From Streptococcus mitis (GTDB lineage Bacteria; Bacillota; Bacilli; Lactobacillales; Streptococcaceae), in contig NZ_WIJK01000027.1 of assembly GCF_009496285.1 (NCBI RefSeq), positions 1-20,950 on the forward strand: a stretch of DNA of 20,950 bases. The letters run 5' to 3'. A model generated the notes under the pieces. That model did not search any database and was not told the DNA's origin. It saw only the letters and a list, made by a program, of their open reading frames with translations. The translations under genes and the position numbers were made by a program. Shown here piece after piece: positions 18,096-20,950 of the stretch (position 1 is its first letter; each line of letters starts with the position of its first letter).

Positions 18096-18126
18096 AAAAG
18101 ACCAGACTTTTTGTCCGGCCTCTTTT
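18096..18126 (-). terminator. intrinsic terminator of aliA
   Basis: On the - strand, GGCCGGAC pairs with GTCTGGTC (8 bp, two G-U pairs) around a 5-nt loop and TTTT follows. It lies just beyond the aliA stop. Confidence 0.85.
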
Positions 18127-18129
18127 TTC

Positions 18130-20112
18130 TTATTTGACATGATTTGCAAGATCTTCTTGCGCTTTTTTATTAGATTCTTCTTTTTCTTTCTTCCATTTAT
18201 CTTGAGCTTTTTGATATTCATCAGCAGTTACTGGTTTATCTTGAAGTTCAAGGTGCTTGTACAAGAGGGCTTCACTCATACCCTTGTTACCTGAGTATGC
18301 AAATGGAAGGGTGAATGGTACCATCTTAGACAACATTGGACGTCCAGTTTTAGAAGTTGTTGGAATAATCAATGCACTATCTGTCAACCAAGCTTGGGCT
18401 GCAGCATATTTATCATAACGTTTTGAAACGTCAGTGTCTTCATTTCCAGCTTCAACAACCATCTTTTCGTAATCTTCCAAACCAACTTGTTTGGCGGCAG
18501 CGTTATTTGTACCTGAATCAAATCCTAGGTAAGTCTTAGTATTTTCACCTACTGATGGTTTGATGATATCAAGGTATGTAGATGGGTCGATGTAGTCCGG
18601 AGACCAACCAACGTTATCTGAAAGGTCCCAATCTTCCCCAGCAGCTGATTCTGCAAAGTAAGTGACATTGAGAACTTCATCTTTTTGAAGTTGTTGGATA
18701 TCAATAACGACATTGTCAGTTCCTAATGTTGCTTCAAGCGATTGTTTCAATGATTGAACACGTTGAACTTTTGTAGTATTGGTTTGGTCAACTGGCATAT
18801 CCAAGTGGATTGGGAATTGAACACCCTCCGCTTGGAGAGCTGTCTTAGCCTTAGCAAACTCTGCTTTTGCTTTTTCAGGATTGTAAAGACCGTCTTGAGC
18901 GTCTTCTAGATTAACATCTTTCCACTCATCACCATAGGTCACTAATTTTTCCTTAACTAAGTCACCAAAGTTTTTACCATCTGCTTGAACAAATGTTGGT
19001 GGTACGAACAAGTTACGAAGGAGTTTGCTTGCTCCACTTGCTCCATTAACTTGAGAAGCATAAGCTGTTCTATCAAAACCAAAGGCGATGGCTTGACGGA
19101 AGTCTTTGTTAAGAAGAGCTTTCTTAGTTGAAGTCTTTTGCTCGTCTGTAGTCTTAGAAGTATATTTGTAAGACTGACGGTCAATATTCGTACCGACTAA
19201 GAAAGTTGTAGAATCTTGTGTTGTATAAACGATGTTATCCTTAAACTCTTTTTCAAGTTCAGAGTAGCTTCCACTTGTTGGGAAGAGAAGGGCCATTGAG
19301 AAACCACCATCTTTAAAGGTTTCTGCAAGTTTGTTATTGTCTTGACCATCCCAGAATGAAAGTTTTACTTTATCAATATGAACATTGTCCTTATCCCAGT
19401 AGTTTGGATTCTTTTCAAATTCTACTGAAGATTTTGCTACCAATGATTTCAACAAGAAAGGACCGTTGTAAAGAATACTGCTTGGATCTGTTGCTTTAGC
19501 AAAGTCACTTCCTTTAGAAGTAAGGAATTCTTCATTGACTGGTGCAAGAATTCCCATGGTTGTCTTAGAGTTCCAGAAGCTTTCTGGTTTGTTCAAAGTG
19601 TATTGAACTGTTTGATCATCTACAGCCTTGATTCCAACTTCTGAGAAGTCTTTAACTTCACCTTTTACATAAGCATCCAAACCTTTAATAGATTCTTGAA
19701 CAAGATAAAGGGCTTCTGACTTATTGTCAGCAGCATACTTAAGACCTGTTACAAAGTCTTGCGCTTTAACTGGTGCATACTCTTCGCCTTCAGAAGTGTA
19801 CCACTTAGCATCTTTACGGATTGTGTAAGTGTAAGTCAACCCGTCTTTAGACACTGACCAATCTTCTGCCAAAGATGGCACGAAGTTACCGTAGCGGTCA
19901 TTCTCCATCAAACCGTCAACGACATTACTTGTGATATTAGCAACCGCAGCCTTACCAGTTGTCAGATAGTTGAGACTATCTGGATCTGTTTCATAAACAT
20001 AAGAAAAAGTTTTCTCACCCTTTGCACTAGAGCCTGAACCTGAACAAGCTGCCAAAACACCAGACGCTAACAGAGTCACCCCTGCTAGGGCCATTACTTT
20101 TGAAAATTTCAT
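18130..20112 (-). CDS. aliA: AliA oligopeptide-binding lipoprotein
   Basis: The 660-residue substrate-binding lipoprotein belongs to the OppA/SBP_bac_5 family and feeds peptides to the Ami ABC permease. A signal peptide ends in the lipobox VLAAC with lipidated Cys23, followed by a Ser/Gly spacer. The family start ETDPDSLNYL and the long peptide-binding fold are intact, and the C-terminus is a charged helix rich in Lys and Glu. AmiA, AliA and AliB are close paralogs. I choose AliA because the gene is convergent with pbp1A, which is the place of aliA at the right edge of the capsule locus in pneumococcus. No permease genes are adjacent, as expected for an orphan binding protein. The ribosome-binding site is AAAGGAG. 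Confidence 0.9.
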   Translation of the reverse strand: MKFSKVMALAGVTLLASGVLAACSGSGSSAKGEKTFSYVYETDPDSLNYLTTGKAAVANITSNVVDGLMENDRYGNFVPSLAEDWSVSKDGLTYTYTIRKDAKWYTSEGEEYAPVKAQDFVTGLKYAADNKSEALYLVQESIKGLDAYVKGEVKDFSEVGIKAVDDQTVQYTLNKPESFWNSKTTMGILAPVNEEFLTSKGSDFAKATDPSSILYNGPFLLKSLVAKSSVEFEKNPNYWDKDNVHIDKVKLSFWDGQDNNKLAETFKDGGFSMALLFPTSGSYSELEKEFKDNIVYTTQDSTTFLVGTNIDRQSYKYTSKTTDEQKTSTKKALLNKDFRQAIAFGFDRTAYASQVNGASGASKLLRNLFVPPTFVQADGKNFGDLVKEKLVTYGDEWKDVNLEDAQDGLYNPEKAKAEFAKAKTALQAEGVQFPIHLDMPVDQTNTTKVQRVQSLKQSLEATLGTDNVVIDIQQLQKDEVLNVTYFAESAAGEDWDLSDNVGWSPDYIDPSTYLDIIKPSVGENTKTYLGFDSGTNNAAAKQVGLEDYEKMVVEAGNEDTDVSKRYDKYAAAQAWLTDSALIIPTTSKTGRPMLSKMVPFTLPFAYSGNKGMSEALLYKHLELQDKPVTADEYQKAQDKWKKEKEESNKKAQEDLANHVK

Positions 20113-20139
20113 AATAAACTCCTTTTTGACTTTTTATAC

Positions 20140-20168
20140 ATTATAATCCCTTTTCAGCCAAGTGTCAA
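20140..20168 (-). promoter_or_regulatory. consensus promoter of aliA
   Basis: On the - strand, TTGACA (20168-20163), a 17-bp spacer and TATAAT (20145-20140) match the sigma-A consensus exactly. The -10 box ends 28 bp before the ATG. Confidence 0.93.
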
Positions 20169-20171
20169 TAC

Positions 20172-20186
20172 AATTTTCAGAATTTT
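20172..20186. promoter_or_regulatory. candidate CodY box upstream of aliA
   Basis: AATTTTCAGAATTTT matches the CodY consensus AATTTTCWGAAAATT at 13 of 15 positions. It sits 3 bp upstream of the aliA -35 box. CodY represses nutrient-uptake genes when branched-chain amino acids are plentiful, which suits a peptide-uptake gene. Binding is inference. Confidence 0.6.
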
Positions 20187-20253
20187 TCAAATTGATTTAA
20201 AAACATTTTTATGAGAAACTTTTCTAAAAACCAACTGAGAAAAAGTTCTTTTA

Positions 20254-20282
20254 TTGACAGTTCTCAAACAAATCTTTATGAT
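20254..20282 (+). promoter_or_regulatory. luxS promoter
   Basis: TTGACA (20254-20259), a 17-bp spacer and TATGAT (20277-20282). A second overlapping -10, TGA-TATAAT, lies 5 bp further on and would act as an extended -10. The ATG is about 32 bp downstream. Confidence 0.8.
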
Positions 20283-20314
20283 ATAATGAAAAGAGAAAAT
20301 TGAAAGGAAATACC

Positions 20315-20797
20315 ATGTCAAAAGAAGTTATTGTTGAAAGTTTTGAACTCGATCACACCATTGTTAAAGCACCGTATGTCCGTTTAATCGGAGAAGAAAC
20401 AGGTCCTAAGGGAGATATCATTTCTAACTTTGATATTCGCTTGGTTCAACCAAATGAGGACTCTATCCCTACTGCTGGACTTCATACTATTGAGCACCTC
20501 TTGGCTAAGCTAATCCGTACTCGCATCGACGGTATGATCGATTGTTCACCATTTGGTTGTCGTACAGGGTTCCATATGATTATGTGGGGACGTCATACTA
20601 GCGCAGAAATCGCTGCTGTCATCAAGGATTCACTCAAAGAAATCGCTGAGACTACAACTTGGGAAGATGTCCCAGGAACTACCATTGAGTCTTGTGGTAA
20701 CTACAAGGATCATAGCCTATTTTCAGCTAAGGAATGGGCAAAATTGATTCTTGAACAAGGAATCTCAGATGATGCCTTTGAACGTCATGTCATTTAA
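20315..20797 (+). CDS. luxS: S-ribosylhomocysteine lyase LuxS
   Basis: The 160-residue metalloenzyme cleaves S-ribosylhomocysteine to homocysteine and DPD, the precursor of autoinducer-2, in the activated methyl cycle. The metal ligands are in HTIEH (His57, His61) and Cys127 in ESCGNY. Glu60 and Cys82 ([15 protein letters not shown]) are the catalytic pair. I start at the ATG after AAAGGAAATACC ([10 protein letters not shown]). A start five codons upstream lacks support. The gene is divergent from aliA with about 200 bp between them. In encapsulated pneumococcus dexB and the capsule genes lie between these two. Confidence 0.96.
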   Translation: MSKEVIVESFELDHTIVKAPYVRLIGEETGPKGDIISNFDIRLVQPNEDSIPTAGLHTIEHLLAKLIRTRIDGMIDCSPFGCRTGFHMIMWGRHTSAEIAAVIKDSLKEIAETTTWEDVPGTTIESCGNYKDHSLFSAKEWAKLILEQGISDDAFERHVI

Positions 20798-20806
20798 CAT
20801 AAAAGA

Positions 20807-20825
20807 ACCAGTTTTTTCAACTGGT
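20807..20825 (+). terminator. hairpin after luxS
   Basis: ACCAGTT-TTTTC-AACTGGT is a perfect 7-bp stem 9 bp after the luxS stop. It has no T run, so alone it may only slow polymerase or protect the 3' end of the mRNA. Confidence 0.5.
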
Positions 20826-20832
20826 CAGAACG

Positions 20833-20866
20833 AAGACAAACGTCATTTTTGGTGTTTGTCTTTTTC
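20833..20866 (+). terminator. intrinsic terminator of luxS
   Basis: AAGACAAAC (20833-20841) pairs perfectly with GTTTGTCTT (20854-20862) around a 12-nt loop and a T run follows. Confidence 0.88.
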
Positions 20867-20950
20867 TGTTTTCAAAAATATTTTGTCTCATCATCTGATA
20901 TTCCATTCAAAAATCGAATTTAGAACAAAATAAAAAGGGATATTCTCTAT

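Noticed and set aside
18930..19190. 75-codon alternative frame within aliA
   Set aside because: It is a shadow of aliA in another frame without initiation signals.
20300..20314. Five-codon longer luxS start
   Set aside because: The ribosome-binding site AAAGGAAA lies within it, and the family begins [10 protein letters not shown].
20751..20933. 60-codon frame across the luxS stop
   Set aside because: It runs through both luxS hairpins, has no ribosome-binding site and looks random in composition.

Overview
The window looks like chromosomal DNA from a mitis-group Streptococcus. It is close to S. pneumoniae, but more likely S. mitis, S. pseudopneumoniae or a non-encapsulated relative. The evidence is the gene order and several family-specific proteins: the lone response regulator RitR with Asn53 and Cys128, a repeat-only choline-binding protein, MapZ, AliA, PBP1a and LuxS. 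Species assignment is inference from memory of these families. No database search was run.

Layout from left to right. 1-209 holds the 3' end of an IS110-family transposase gene on the + strand. It is followed by a non-coding stretch rich in inverted repeats (about 233-441). 566-3595 holds a cell-envelope stress operon on the - strand: liaF, liaS, liaR and a trailing AlkD-like DNA glycosylase. 3664-7532 holds the mevalonate operon on the - strand (mvaK1, mvaD, mvaK2, fni), which makes and isomerises isopentenyl diphosphate for undecaprenyl phosphate and other isoprenoids. 7580-8677 holds a monocistronic choline-binding protein gene with its own consensus promoter. 8725-10850 holds gnd and ritR on the - strand. 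10927-13560 holds mapZ and an rRNA methyltransferase gene on the - strand. 13633-14027 holds rnpB (RNase P RNA), and 14041-14967 holds gpsB and a ypsA-family gene, all on the - strand. 15035-17790 holds recU and pbp1A on the + strand, divergent from ypsA. 18130-20168 holds aliA on the - strand, convergent with pbp1A. 20254-20866 holds luxS on the + strand with its terminators.

The functional theme is envelope growth and division. Lia senses envelope damage and the mevalonate genes supply the lipid-carrier precursor. MapZ marks the division site, GpsB and PBP1a act in septal and peripheral peptidoglycan synthesis, and the choline-binding protein sits on the teichoic acids. Iron and redox control (RitR), NADPH supply (Gnd), peptide uptake (AliA) and AI-2 production (LuxS) are interspersed.

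The most informative observations are these. (1) luxS and aliA are only about 200 bp apart, whereas encapsulated pneumococci carry dexB and the capsule (cps) locus there. (2) PBP1a carries an NTGY motif at the position where penicillin-susceptible pneumococci have TSQF. (3) An array of hairpins follows the IS110 gene, including a long stem with an asymmetric internal loop, and could be an IS110/IS1111 bridge-RNA region or a terminator. (4) Compact regulatory sites can be read directly: a TCAG-T-CTGA palindrome upstream of liaF, a near-consensus CodY box upstream of aliA, and a 7-bp dyad in the mevalonate leader.
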